A stretch of 40,151 nt of DNA, from positions 1-40,151 of the forward strand of contig DYJZ01000006.1 in assembly GCA_020722885.1 (NCBI GenBank). The letters run 5' to 3'. This DNA is from Thermoanaerobaculum aquaticum. GTDB lineage: Bacteria > Acidobacteriota > UBA4820. The notes under the pieces are model-generated. The model was not told where the DNA came from and searched no databases. It was given only the letters and a program-made list of their open reading frames with translations. Both the position numbers and the translations under genes were made by a program. Positions 8,364-16,339 of this stretch are shown here, piece by piece (within the stretch, counting starts at the first letter, position 1; every line of letters starts with the position of its first letter).

Positions 8364-8603
8364 ATGGCTCGAGCTTATGTAAGAATTTGCATAGACCCAG
8401 GATTTGAGAAAAAAATAAAGGATGATCTATCTCAAATGCAGGAGGTGATTTCAGCGTAACTCACAGCAGGAGAACAGGATATGATAGTTATAGTTGAAGG
8501 TAAAGATTATGAATCAATTCTTGATTTTGTAATAAAAAAAATCAGGAAAAAGGCAGGGGTCAAGATTACCTGGACCAATTTTGTGGTGGATATTGAAGAT
8601 TAA
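8364..8603 (+). pseudogene. Lrp/AsnC ligand-binding (RAM)-type small protein with an in-frame TAA
   Basis: ATG 8364 follows a perfect AAGGAGGT and encodes MARAYVRICIDPGFEKK up to TAA at 8457-8459 (codon 32). The same frame continues through LTAGEQDMIVIVEGKDY to a TAA at 8601. Read through, the 79-codon product looks like the stand-alone RAM/Lrp_AsnC ligand-binding proteins in length and pattern, with a TGEYD-like turn at TAGEQD. A single base change could create the stop. Translation might restart at ATG 8481 after AGGAGA. Options are a nonsense pseudogene, two short peptides or a sequence error. Confidence 0.6.
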
Positions 8604-8612
8604 ATCAACAAC

Positions 8613-8656
8613 ATTTCTTCACCACGCAGCAATGCGTTGCAAGAAATTCTTTTTTT
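8613..8656 (+). terminator. Terminator hairpin with GCAA tetraloop
   Basis: ATTTCTT pairs with AAGAAAT. Inside it ACGCA pairs with TGCGT around a GCAA loop, with a small internal bulge between the two stems. TCTTTTTTT follows. It ends the transcript of the RAM-like ORF before the GTG of the next gene at 8686. Confidence 0.7.
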
Positions 8657-8685
8657 ATGTAAAATGAGTGTGAAGGGAAGATGCT

Positions 8686-10302
8686 GTGATTCTTGATAAG
8701 TCAAGAGAGAGGTCTGAAAGAGCAAGAGAATTTCTTGAGAACGGACAGTATAAAGAAGCGGCGTCTGCTTTTATTTCTTTAGGAGATTACGCTTCTGCTG
8801 CAAGAGCCCTCGTCTGTGCCAAATCTTATAGAGACGCGGCTCAATGTTACGAAAAAGCAAACAGGCCTCTTGATGCGGCGAAACTCTTTCTTCTGGTAAA
8901 GGATTGGGAAAAGGCTGCGCAACTCTTTTCCTCAGCCGGAGATGAAATGAGAGCAGAGATAGCGAGAGAGCAGTTGCGAAAGGAGAAGCATAAAAATGAA
9001 AAAGTTCCATCTGAGGTTGCTCAATCTTCCATTCCTAAAAAGGCAGACGAAAAAGAAGATGAAATTTGGCCTGAGGGAGAGATCTTTAAAGTGCTAAAGG
9101 CTGGTGAAATGAACATTGCAGTTAATCTTTATCTTAAACCAGGAGCACCATCTGGCTGGACTCTACTTCAGGAAAATATGTCCAAAAAACCATTGTCATC
9201 TCTTGCTGAAATGTTTCTTATGGCGAGAGATTATGCCATAGCAGGAGATGCTTTTAAAAAACTTGGAAATCATAGAAAAGCAGCAGAATGTTTGTCCCTT
9301 GCGGGGTTGTATGAAGAAGCAGCAGACTTTTATGTAAGGTGTGGTGAAAACAACCTTGCAGCACAGAATCTTGAAAAAGCACACCAGTGGCAGAGAGCAG
9401 CAAACATTCATTCCGAGGAAGGAAGATTTGTAGAGGCGGGAAGATGTTACGAGAAACTTGATGATCCTGTAAAAGCAGCCGGAATGTATCTGAAAGCACA
9501 GAAATCTGACCTTGCTCTTCCACTTTTGCAGTCAGTACAGCCTTCTCATCCAGCCTTTCCTCAATGCAGACTTCTTGCCGGAAAAATATTGTTTCAAAAA
9601 GGGCAGAGAGACCTTGCACTATCTCTTCTTTCTCCTCTTGCACAATATGACACTCTGTCTGATTCGTCTCTGGATGTTCTCTATCAACTGGCAGGACTGA
9701 TGGAATTTGGGGAAGAATTGGAAAAAGCTAAAGAGATATATCAAAAGATCCAGCATACCCGTTTTGGATATAAGGATGTTGAAAAAAGGCTCGAAAACCT
9801 GAAAAATCTTTCGAGTAAGCCAGGAGTTGCAGAACCCCCAAAATATTCAATTAAAAAGGAGCAGGAAAATATAGTTGACACCAGTCCATTAAGAGATTGC
9901 AGTCTTCTCGACAAACTGACTCTTGATGATTTAAGAAAACTTTACTCTTCAGGGACGATAATTGAGCCCCAATTTGGAAATATAGTTTTGAAAAAGGGCG
10001 AATATAGCAAAGGGCTTTACATAATTCTTCACGGAGGGTTATCTATTTCCTCTGATCCAGATAATCTCAAGGTTGCAGTTGGATTTTTAGGAAGAGGCGA
10101 CTATGTTGGTCTGGGAGCGCTTGTACAGGGTCCACCTCAGCCAAACAGCCTTGTTGCTCAAAAAAATACAAAAATACTTTTTATTCCAAAAGAAAAACTT
10201 GAACATCTGATTTCTACTGAGCCTGAAATAGGATTGAGACTTTACCGTTCCATAGCAGAACATCTTGTCAATACAATGATGAAGATGTCGCAGAAAAAAT
10301 AA
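8686..10302 (+). CDS. Alpha-helical repeat protein with C-terminal cyclic-nucleotide-binding-like domain
   Basis: 538 residues, starting at GTG 8686 after AAGGGAAG. Residues 1-375 are repeated helical hairpins of the form AARxYEKAxxPxxAAxLF (TPR/intraflagellar-transport-like), broken by a charged linker near 95-130. Residues about 400-530 form a CNBD: VLKKGEYSKGLYIILHGGL followed by VGFLGRGDYVGLGAL. The phosphate-binding cassette lacks the usual FGE glutamate and the downstream RxA arginine (VGLGAL, PNSLVAQ), so canonical cAMP binding is doubtful. No DNA-binding domain is seen. It may be a scaffold; no pathway can be assigned. Confidence 0.75.
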   Translation: MILDKSRERSERAREFLENGQYKEAASAFISLGDYASAARALVCAKSYRDAAQCYEKANRPLDAAKLFLLVKDWEKAAQLFSSAGDEMRAEIAREQLRKEKHKNEKVPSEVAQSSIPKKADEKEDEIWPEGEIFKVLKAGEMNIAVNLYLKPGAPSGWTLLQENMSKKPLSSLAEMFLMARDYAIAGDAFKKLGNHRKAAECLSLAGLYEEAADFYVRCGENNLAAQNLEKAHQWQRAANIHSEEGRFVEAGRCYEKLDDPVKAAGMYLKAQKSDLALPLLQSVQPSHPAFPQCRLLAGKILFQKGQRDLALSLLSPLAQYDTLSDSSLDVLYQLAGLMEFGEELEKAKEIYQKIQHTRFGYKDVEKRLENLKNLSSKPGVAEPPKYSIKKEQENIVDTSPLRDCSLLDKLTLDDLRKLYSSGTIIEPQFGNIVLKKGEYSKGLYIILHGGLSISSDPDNLKVAVGFLGRGDYVGLGALVQGPPQPNSLVAQKNTKILFIPKEKLEHLISTEPEIGLRLYRSIAEHLVNTMMKMSQKK

Positions 10303-10340
10303 TTTAATAGAATAATGTCAAAAATTTTAAAGAGAAGTTT

Positions 10341-10850
10341 ATGGACGCTCTAAAATGCATCGTTACAAGAAGAAGTGTGAGGGATTTTTCAGAAAAAAAG
10401 GTTGGCGATAAAGACTTGTTAGAAATTTTAAAATGTGGAATGTATGCTCCTTCTGCGAGAAACAGGAAACCGTGGCATTTCATCGTTATGAGAAAAAAAG
10501 AGACGATGATTAGAATAACAGAATTTCATCCTCACGCAATGATGTTAAACAGTGCCAGCGTTGCAATTGCTGTGGTGGCAGATACCTCACTTGAAAAAAA
10601 TAAAGGATACCTGGTCCAGGACTGTTCGGCTGCTGTTCAGAATATCCTTTTAGCGGCACATTCTCTCGGATTGGGAGCAGTCTGGCTCGGGATCTATCCA
10701 AGAAAAAAAAGAATGAAAGGGCTTAGTGAACTGCTTGAATTGCCTGAAAATGTTGCTCCACTAGCAGTGGTTGCAATAGGACACCCCGAGAAAAAACTCG
10801 AACAACTGGATAGATTTGATGTGGCAAGAATTCACTATGAAAAGTGGTGA
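10341..10850 (+). CDS. Nitroreductase family protein
   Basis: 169 residues, typical of compact FMN-dependent nitroreductase-fold enzymes. The N-terminal IVTRRSVRDFSEKKV and the SARNRKPWHFIVM segment are the usual FMN phosphate and ring-binding regions. SLGLGAVWLGIYP near residue 115 and AIGHPEKK near the C-terminus are also conserved in the family. It is not a fused ferredoxin type. The gene sits 38 bases after the CNBD gene and may be cotranscribed. The physiological substrate is unknown. Confidence 0.88.
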   Translation: MDALKCIVTRRSVRDFSEKKVGDKDLLEILKCGMYAPSARNRKPWHFIVMRKKETMIRITEFHPHAMMLNSASVAIAVVADTSLEKNKGYLVQDCSAAVQNILLAAHSLGLGAVWLGIYPRKKRMKGLSELLELPENVAPLAVVAIGHPEKKLEQLDRFDVARIHYEKW

Positions 10851-11034
10851 AGAACTGCAAAAGTTCAGAAACACATAAGACTTTTCTGAGGGTGAAAAAA
10901 AGCGAAAAAAACTTATTAATGATATTGATGAAAAAATGATTAGTAGATGCTGTGGAATATGTATCCCAGCCTACAGGCGGAATTTATTTGCCTACCATTG
11001 TTGTCAATTTGCGTTAATAACAATTAACTGTCAT

Positions 11035-11215
11035 CACGAGGATGGCTTCGAAGCATGGACAGTCGAAGTGATCTTCTTTTGTTTGAAAAGAGGGAGATTG
11101 CTTCGTAAGAGATAGCCTCGAAGGGTGGCTCGCAATGACTGCTCAAAGCTCAAAAAGGAAGATTGCTTCGGGGGTGATTGCCCTGAAGTAGCACTCGCAA
11201 TGACTGCTAAAAACT
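11035..11215. repeat. Interspersed repeat block upstream of the C10 protease
   Basis: No gene is visible in 10851-11344. The block contains several units: CGAAGTGATCTTC, AGAGGGAGATTGCTTCG, GGCTCGCAATGACTGCT and GGAAGATTGCTTCGGGGGTGATT...AGCACTCGCAATGACTGCT. The first 80 bases match 27528-27608 almost unit for unit, and the later unit matches 341-392. The 76-codon ORF at 11125-11355 is an accident of this repeat, not a gene. Confidence 0.75.
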
Positions 11216-11267
11216 TAAAAATGAATTTGTCTTGCTGCCTTCCTTCCCAAAAAGTCTCAAATGTTGT

Positions 11268-11306
11268 GGACTTCTACAAGGTCTTGACAAAAGCAAAAAA
11301 AACAAT
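11268..11306 (+). promoter_or_regulatory. Promoter of the C10 protease with the shared ACTTCTACA module
   Basis: GGACTTCTACAAGGTCTTGACAAAA nearly equals the rplU copy (GGACTTCTACAAAGTCTTGACAAAA). TTGACA at 11283-11288 is a consensus -35 box. CATAGT 17 bases downstream is a moderate -10 box. The mRNA leader then has a GCGGC/GCCGC hairpin and AGGAGG before the ATG. Confidence 0.65.
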
Positions 11307-11318
11307 CATAGTAATAGA

Positions 11319-11332
11319 GCGGCTGCTGCCGC
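11319..11332 (+). promoter_or_regulatory. Small hairpin next to the ribosome binding site of the C10 protease
   Basis: GCGGC TGCT GCCGC forms a 5-bp GC stem that ends one base before AGGAGG (11333-11338); the ATG is at 11345. It is the only GC-rich hairpin in this leader and could affect ribosome access or mRNA stability. That effect is inferred. Confidence 0.4.
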
Positions 11333-11344
11333 AGGAGGTAAGAT

Positions 11345-13309
11345 ATGTTTCTTGAAAGAAAATTGAAGTTTTTGGTTTTGTCGGTTTTAATTTTGGTCTT
11401 TTTCTCTTTTGGTTTTAGTGCAAAGCCTGTTTCCCCGGACGATGCAAAAACGGTTGCAGAAAATTATCTTGATTACATACTAAAAAATGATGGTTCATGG
11501 GGTAACTACGAGAAGGCAGAATGTGCAGCTATTGAGCCCATATTTGTTGATGAAGTTCTTGTTGGTTTTGTTGTCCATATATCGCCAATGGGTTTTATTC
11601 TGGTTTCCGGGGATGATGAACTTCCCCCCGTAAAAACTTTTTCAACGGATGCTTTTTTTGCTCAGGATGCAAATGAATTTTATAGGTGGGTATGCAATGA
11701 ACTAAAAGAGTTGGTAACCGTTTTGAGGACAGAGTCAAGTTCGAAACCGGTTTTTGAAACGGTAAACAGAAATTTGTGGAACAGGTTTTTAAAAACATAT
11801 AAAAAAGGAGAATCATCTTCTTTTATCTCGTCCGTTCCAGCACCATACCTGACGACAACGGTGTGGGATCAGATGGATCCATACAATCGGTTTTGTCCTG
11901 AATGGAATGGAGAAAAATGTCCGGTAGGATGTGTTGCAACTGCAACGGCACAGGTTATGAAGTACTGGAATTATCCTTCGCAGGGAACGGGAAGCGAGAG
12001 TTACACCTCAAGTACTCACAGATTTCAGCTTTCGGCAGATTTCAATCATCCATACTATTGGGATTTAATGTTAGATAGTTACGGCTTAAGTGGAACTGAA
12101 GAGCAGAAAAATGCCGTTGCTCAGCTCTGTTATGACCTTGGCGTTGCCTTTCATATGGATTATGACATATACGGCTCTGGCGCTTACACGACAGATGCAG
12201 TCCAGATTCTGCATAAGTATTTTTACTACTCAAATGAGATTGAATCAGGTAACTATCCTGGAAGCGATCAGGATTGGTTCAACGAATTTAAGGAGGAAAT
12301 TGACAACGGAAGACCAACACTTATGTCTATTAGGGGTTATGATGGGGGGCATGCTGTTGTCTGCGATGGTTACAGGACCGATACGGGAAATATGCTCCAT
12401 TTGAATTTTGGATGGGGAGGAACAGGAAACACATACTATGCAATTAACAACATTGTTGTTGCAGGATATGATTTTACATGGGTTGAAGGGCAGGAAATAG
12501 TAAAAAAAATTATTCCCTCTGAACCCCAGGCTGTTGCATGCTACTCTGCTGCTTCTCCGATGGGGGGGAAGGCTCCCGTGACCGTATCCTTTGCCGGACA
12601 GGGAAAAAGGGGAGTTCCACCCTATACCTACTCGTGGGATTTTGGAGACGGCACAACTGGAACCGAGCAATATACAAGCCATATTTATTCTAACTCCGGC
12701 TCTTATACTGTAACTCTGACAGTTACAGATTCATTAAATCAAACTTCAACCGATGACCATCTAAAAATAACTGTTAGTAGCAGCACTGGCCTTTCTGCCA
12801 CTTCGCAGGCTTCAATAACCTCAGGTAAGGTTCCTTTAACGGTTGATTTTACAGCCGTAGCGCAGGGAGGTGTTCCATCCTATACTTATATATGGAACTT
12901 TGGTGACGGAACTTCACAAACGACCGAAGAAACCACGATCAGTCATACCTATACAATTGCTGGAACATACACGGCTATTTTGACAGTAAAGGATGCGGTA
13001 AATGCTCAGGCTACTGCACCGGGTATACAGATAATAGCTCAACCATTGAATCCACCACCTCAAATAGATTTGGTAAGTAAACTTTCAAACCCTTTCAGGT
13101 TGAAAGTTTCTGGCTCATGCTTCATAGAGTCAAGTGTTATAAAAATAGATGGCAATCCAGTACCCACTACTGTTTTCAAAAGTTCAACAAAGCTTATTGC
13201 AAAAGGAGGAACAGCCCTCAAAAATATGTGCCCTAAAGGTGTCCCAGTGACAATAACGGTTGAAAACGAAGCTGGCAATGTCTCAAATGAATATTCCTTT
13301 ACGCGGTAG
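11345..13309 (+). CDS. Secreted C10-family (streptopain-like) cysteine protease with two PKD domains
   Basis: 654 residues. Residues 1-26 are a signal peptide ending FGFSA. Residues about 28-130 are a Spi-type propeptide (DDAKTVAENYLDYIL, FILVSGDDELPPV). The peptidase has its catalytic Cys at about 196 (CPVGCVATATAQVMKYW) and His at about 336 (YDGGHAVVCDGY), with FGWGGTGNTYY after it. Two PKD domains follow (YTYSWDFGDGT near 430, YTYIWNFGDGT near 515). The last 80 residues resemble an IPT/TIG-like beta domain. It should be exported, autoprocessed and act on extracellular protein. It has its own promoter and a downstream terminator. Confidence 0.92.
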   Translation: MFLERKLKFLVLSVLILVFFSFGFSAKPVSPDDAKTVAENYLDYILKNDGSWGNYEKAECAAIEPIFVDEVLVGFVVHISPMGFILVSGDDELPPVKTFSTDAFFAQDANEFYRWVCNELKELVTVLRTESSSKPVFETVNRNLWNRFLKTYKKGESSSFISSVPAPYLTTTVWDQMDPYNRFCPEWNGEKCPVGCVATATAQVMKYWNYPSQGTGSESYTSSTHRFQLSADFNHPYYWDLMLDSYGLSGTEEQKNAVAQLCYDLGVAFHMDYDIYGSGAYTTDAVQILHKYFYYSNEIESGNYPGSDQDWFNEFKEEIDNGRPTLMSIRGYDGGHAVVCDGYRTDTGNMLHLNFGWGGTGNTYYAINNIVVAGYDFTWVEGQEIVKKIIPSEPQAVACYSAASPMGGKAPVTVSFAGQGKRGVPPYTYSWDFGDGTTGTEQYTSHIYSNSGSYTVTLTVTDSLNQTSTDDHLKITVSSSTGLSATSQASITSGKVPLTVDFTAVAQGGVPSYTYIWNFGDGTSQTTEETTISHTYTIAGTYTAILTVKDAVNAQATAPGIQIIAQPLNPPPQIDLVSKLSNPFRLKVSGSCFIESSVIKIDGNPVPTTVFKSSTKLIAKGGTALKNMCPKGVPVTITVENEAGNVSNEYSFTR

Positions 13310-13327
13310 CAAAATAAAAAAAGTTGA

Positions 13328-14077
13328 TTAAGGGGGGAGTATTCCCCCCTTTTTTATTTTTTCTTCAACTTTTAAAAGGTCTTCTTTTCTGTCGACCGAA
13401 ACTCCAATCCACTTTTCAACGAAAGAAGTTTTGATTTTTAATCCATTTTCAATTGCGCGGAGCTGTTCCAGAGACTCAGCCTTTTCAAGTTTACCCTGAG
13501 GTAAAACTGAAAACTGCAAAAGAAAATCTCTTTTATAGGCATAAATTCCTATGTGTTTGTAAAAAGTAAAATCAGAAGGTTTTTTATCTCTTACATATGG
13601 TATTGGACTTCTTGAAAAGTATATTGCAAAGTTGTATTTATCAATTATTACCTTAACACAGTTTGGATTCTCAACATCTTTTTTACTCTTCATTTTTGTA
13701 ATTAGTGTTCCCATCTGAAGGTCTTTTTGTTCTTCAAATAGTCCGATCAGACTTTCGATAGCTTCTGATTCTATAAGTGGTTCGTCTCCCTGAATGTTCA
13801 ATATAACATCATAATTTAAATTCTTTGCAAGATATGCAATTCTATCGGTCCCAGATTGACACTCTTTCGGTGTCATCTCTGCTAATCCTCCGAAAGACTC
13901 CACAGCTTTCAGGATTCTTTGGTCGTCTGTTGCAACAATAAGTGAATTTAACTTCTTACATTTAAGCGCTCTTTTATAGACCCACTCTATCATTGGTTTT
14001 CCACAAATTAAGGCAAGAGGTTTTCCTGGAAATCGCTTTGAATCGTATCTTGCGGGAATTATTCCGACCACATTCAT
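13328..14077 (-). CDS. kdsB: 3-deoxy-manno-octulosonate cytidylyltransferase (CMP-Kdo synthetase)
   Basis: Activates Kdo as CMP-Kdo for the LPS inner core; cytoplasmic. GIIPARYDSKRFPGKPLA is the nucleotide-binding start, NIQGDEPLIE follows in the middle, and ESLEQLRAIENG near the C-terminus is a family signature. The track ORF starts at 14134, but ATG 14077 after GGAGG gives the normal N-terminus MNVVGIIPARYDS and 249 residues. The last codons (GGILPP) lie inside the terminator hairpin of the convergent protease gene, so the two 3' ends share sequence. Confidence 0.95.
   Translation of the reverse strand: MNVVGIIPARYDSKRFPGKPLALICGKPMIEWVYKRALKCKKLNSLIVATDDQRILKAVESFGGLAEMTPKECQSGTDRIAYLAKNLNYDVILNIQGDEPLIESEAIESLIGLFEEQKDLQMGTLITKMKSKKDVENPNCVKVIIDKYNFAIYFSRSPIPYVRDKKPSDFTFYKHIGIYAYKRDFLLQFSVLPQGKLEKAESLEQLRAIENGLKIKTSFVEKWIGVSVDRKEDLLKVEEKIKKGGILPP
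13330..13357 (+). terminator. Terminator of the C10 protease gene, overlapping the kdsB 3' end
   Basis: AAGGGGGG and CCCCCCTT form an 8-bp stem with loop AGTATT and a T-run on the plus strand. It contains the final codons of kdsB on the opposite strand. The minus-strand T-run is weaker, so it is mainly a plus-strand terminator. Confidence 0.85.
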
Positions 14078-14184
14078 CTTTTCCTCCAAAGGAAATATTA
14101 GCACAAAAAAAGAGAGTTCTTGACAGTCATTCAATTTTAAGCAAAAATATATTGATTGAGGCTTTTATGAGAAAGGAATTGACA

Positions 14185-15018
14185 ATGAAAAAAGTTATTT
14201 ATGTCTGTTTAATTACATTTACCTTAATTGCTGCTGGATGCAAAACGCCTGTTTCTCTTCAAGTTGAACCAAAAGAGGTAAGTCTCTACGATAAGGATGC
14301 CACCACCACACTGAAAGTTAAAGCTTTTGATAAAAATAATGAAGAGTTAAAAAAAGTTAAATATGAATTTATATCAGAAAACTCTTCAGTTGCGACCGTA
14401 GATGCCACCGGAAAAATTACCGCAAAAGGATCAGGTGAAACTGCGGTTCAGGTAAGAAGTAAGAAACTTACAGAAACTGTTTCCGTAAAAGTCAACATTG
14501 TAGAGACCATAAAACTGGAATTGCCTCTGGCGGGAGTTTTTGAACTTCAGGGACCGGAAAAAAGCGTCCATAAACTTGTTGTAACTGCTAAAAATGAAAA
14601 GGGACAGGACATAGACCTGTCTCTTTTAAAATTCTCGAGTTCAGACAACAATATTGCAACAGTAAATGAGAAGGGGGAGATTACGCTTATAAACGATGGA
14701 AAAGTAGTTATCACAGCCGGGCTTGGAAAGAAAAAGGGGTCTATTGAAATTCCTGTAATAGTTTTAAGACCATCCGCAGTTAAAGTTGACTCGCCCCGTT
14801 TTTCAATAAATGTGGGTGAAACTGCATATCTTCCTTTTAAAGTAATTTCAACTAAAGGAACACCACTTTTTGATTTTCCAGTTAATGTTTCATTCGAAAA
14901 GGATGGAATAGCCACCGCAGATACAGTTGGAAGAGTTACAGGAATCGCCAGAGGAACAACGAAAGTTACAATAACTGCAGGTGAGTCTTCAAACACAATT
15001 ACTTTAACAGTAAGATAG
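14185..15018 (+). CDS. Lipoprotein with bacterial Ig-like (Big_2) domains
   Basis: 277 residues from ATG 14185, with AAGGA 8 bases upstream. KKVIYVCLITFTLIAAGC is a lipoprotein signal with lipobox IAAGC, so it is probably lipid-anchored. Three Ig-like repeats follow. Each ends in a motif such as ATVDATGKITAKGSGE, ATVNEKGEITLINDGK or ATADTVGRVTGIARGT, the hallmark of BID_2/Big_2 domains. There is no catalytic domain, so an adhesion or structural surface role is inferred. The ORF is open back to 13993, but that part overlaps kdsB and is unlikely to be translated. It ends 11 bases before pgk and may be cotranscribed with it. Confidence 0.85.
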   Translation: MKKVIYVCLITFTLIAAGCKTPVSLQVEPKEVSLYDKDATTTLKVKAFDKNNEELKKVKYEFISENSSVATVDATGKITAKGSGETAVQVRSKKLTETVSVKVNIVETIKLELPLAGVFELQGPEKSVHKLVVTAKNEKGQDIDLSLLKFSSSDNNIATVNEKGEITLINDGKVVITAGLGKKKGSIEIPVIVLRPSAVKVDSPRFSINVGETAYLPFKVISTKGTPLFDFPVNVSFEKDGIATADTVGRVTGIARGTTKVTITAGESSNTITLTVR

Positions 15019-15029
15019 GAGAAGGGAGT

Positions 15030-16211
15030 ATGTTTAAAACAATAAGAGACTACGATGTTTCAAGAAAGAGAATTTTTTTGAGACTTGACCTCAATGTTCC
15101 TATAAAAGAGGGAAAGATTAAAGATGATTCAAGAATTGTTGCCTCCTTACCAACAATAAAATATCTTCTTGAAAAAGGAGCTAAAGTCGTTGCCGCATCT
15201 CACCTCGGAAGACCCAAAAATGGCTATGAACCTCAAAACTCTCTTGAACCCGTTTCAAAAAGACTTTCCGAACTTTTAGCGGAATACCGCATCCACTTTG
15301 CAAAGGATGTTGTGGGTAAAGATGCATTTGATAAATCATCCAAGCTCAAGGAAGGTGAACTTCTTCTGATTGAAAATGTTCGATTTGAAGCAGGCGAAAC
15401 AAAAGGGGACGAAGAACTTGCAAAAAAGTTCAGAAAATTTGGCGATATTTATGTTACAGACGCTTTTGGTGCACTTCACAGGGCTCATGCTTCAGTTTAT
15501 CAGGCGGCTAAACTATTTGATGTTGTTCTCTCTGGGTTTCTTGCCGAAAAAGAAATTATCTATCTCAAGGAGACTTTAAAAAATCCTGAAAGACCCTATT
15601 TTGCAATTCTTGGGGGTGCGAAGGTTTCAGATAAAATCCCGATACTCAAGAGTCTGGTTGAGAAGGTTGATGGAATGGCTATAGGCGGTGCCATGGCATA
15701 CACCTTTCTTCTTGCAAAGGGTTACAAGGTCGGCAAATCGCTTGTTGAACCTGATATGATTGAAACATCTCTCGGGATAATGAAAAGAGCGGAAGAGAGG
15801 GAAATTCAGTTTTTACTTCCCGTTGACCATAAAATTGCCAGATCCCTTGAAGATAAAGAATTTAAAATTTCCGATTCTGTTGAAGATGATTTTTGTGGAT
15901 ACGATATAGGTATTAGTACGGTGAAACTTTTCGAAAGGGAAATAAAAAAGGCAAAAACAATAGTTTGGAATGGGCCGTTGGGTGTTTTTGAAAATCCTCT
16001 TTTTAGAAGCGGAACAATGGATATTGCGAAAATTGTGGCAGAAACGGATGCAATAAAAATCGTTGGTGGAGGGGATTCTGTTTCTGCTGTCAGGTTGTCG
16101 GGAGTTGCAGATAAGATTACTCATATTTCGACAGGTGGTGGTGCATCTCTGGAACTTATTGCAGGGGAAAAACTTCCAGGTGTTGAAATTTTATACGAGA
16201 AAGGTCAATAA
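15030..16211 (+). CDS. pgk: Phosphoglycerate kinase
   Basis: 393 residues, the standard length for Pgk, the glycolytic enzyme that transfers phosphate from 1,3-bisphosphoglycerate to ADP. Visible signatures are RLDLNVPI near the N-terminus, AASHLGRPK, ENVRFEAGE, DAFGALHRAHAS, LGGAKVSDKI, VWNGPLGVFE and the C-terminal STGGGASLELI. ATG 15030 has GGAGAAGGGAG just upstream. A weak hairpin after the stop is the likely terminator. No other glycolytic gene is beside it, and its neighbour is a surface lipoprotein. Confidence 0.97.
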   Translation: MFKTIRDYDVSRKRIFLRLDLNVPIKEGKIKDDSRIVASLPTIKYLLEKGAKVVAASHLGRPKNGYEPQNSLEPVSKRLSELLAEYRIHFAKDVVGKDAFDKSSKLKEGELLLIENVRFEAGETKGDEELAKKFRKFGDIYVTDAFGALHRAHASVYQAAKLFDVVLSGFLAEKEIIYLKETLKNPERPYFAILGGAKVSDKIPILKSLVEKVDGMAIGGAMAYTFLLAKGYKVGKSLVEPDMIETSLGIMKRAEEREIQFLLPVDHKIARSLEDKEFKISDSVEDDFCGYDIGISTVKLFEREIKKAKTIVWNGPLGVFENPLFRSGTMDIAKIVAETDAIKIVGGGDSVSAVRLSGVADKITHISTGGGASLELIAGEKLPGVEILYEKGQ

Positions 16212-16217
16212 AAAGGG

Positions 16218-16250
16218 GGCTTTAAAAATATTCAAAGCCGTAGTTTTTCT
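16218..16250 (+). terminator. Probable terminator after pgk
   Basis: GGCTTT at 16218-16223 pairs with AAAGCC at 16234-16239 across a 10-base loop, and GTAGTTTTTCTCC follows. The stem is short, so its strength is uncertain. Confidence 0.5.
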
Positions 16251-16339
16251 CCTTTTATAGCACTCCAATTAAATTCTTATTATTCTTTATTTGTAGTCTT
16301 CTGTCAGAAAGAGAGTTTTCATAAAAAAAGGGATTATAC

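Noticed and set aside
8457-8459. TAA reassigned as a sense codon
   Set aside because: TAA is the normal stop of many intact genes in the window (for example tmk and rsfS), so global recoding is excluded.
11125-11355. 76-aa ORF overlapping the C10 protease start
   Set aside because: It is read through the interspersed repeat and the promoter region, has no ribosome site and no family resemblance.
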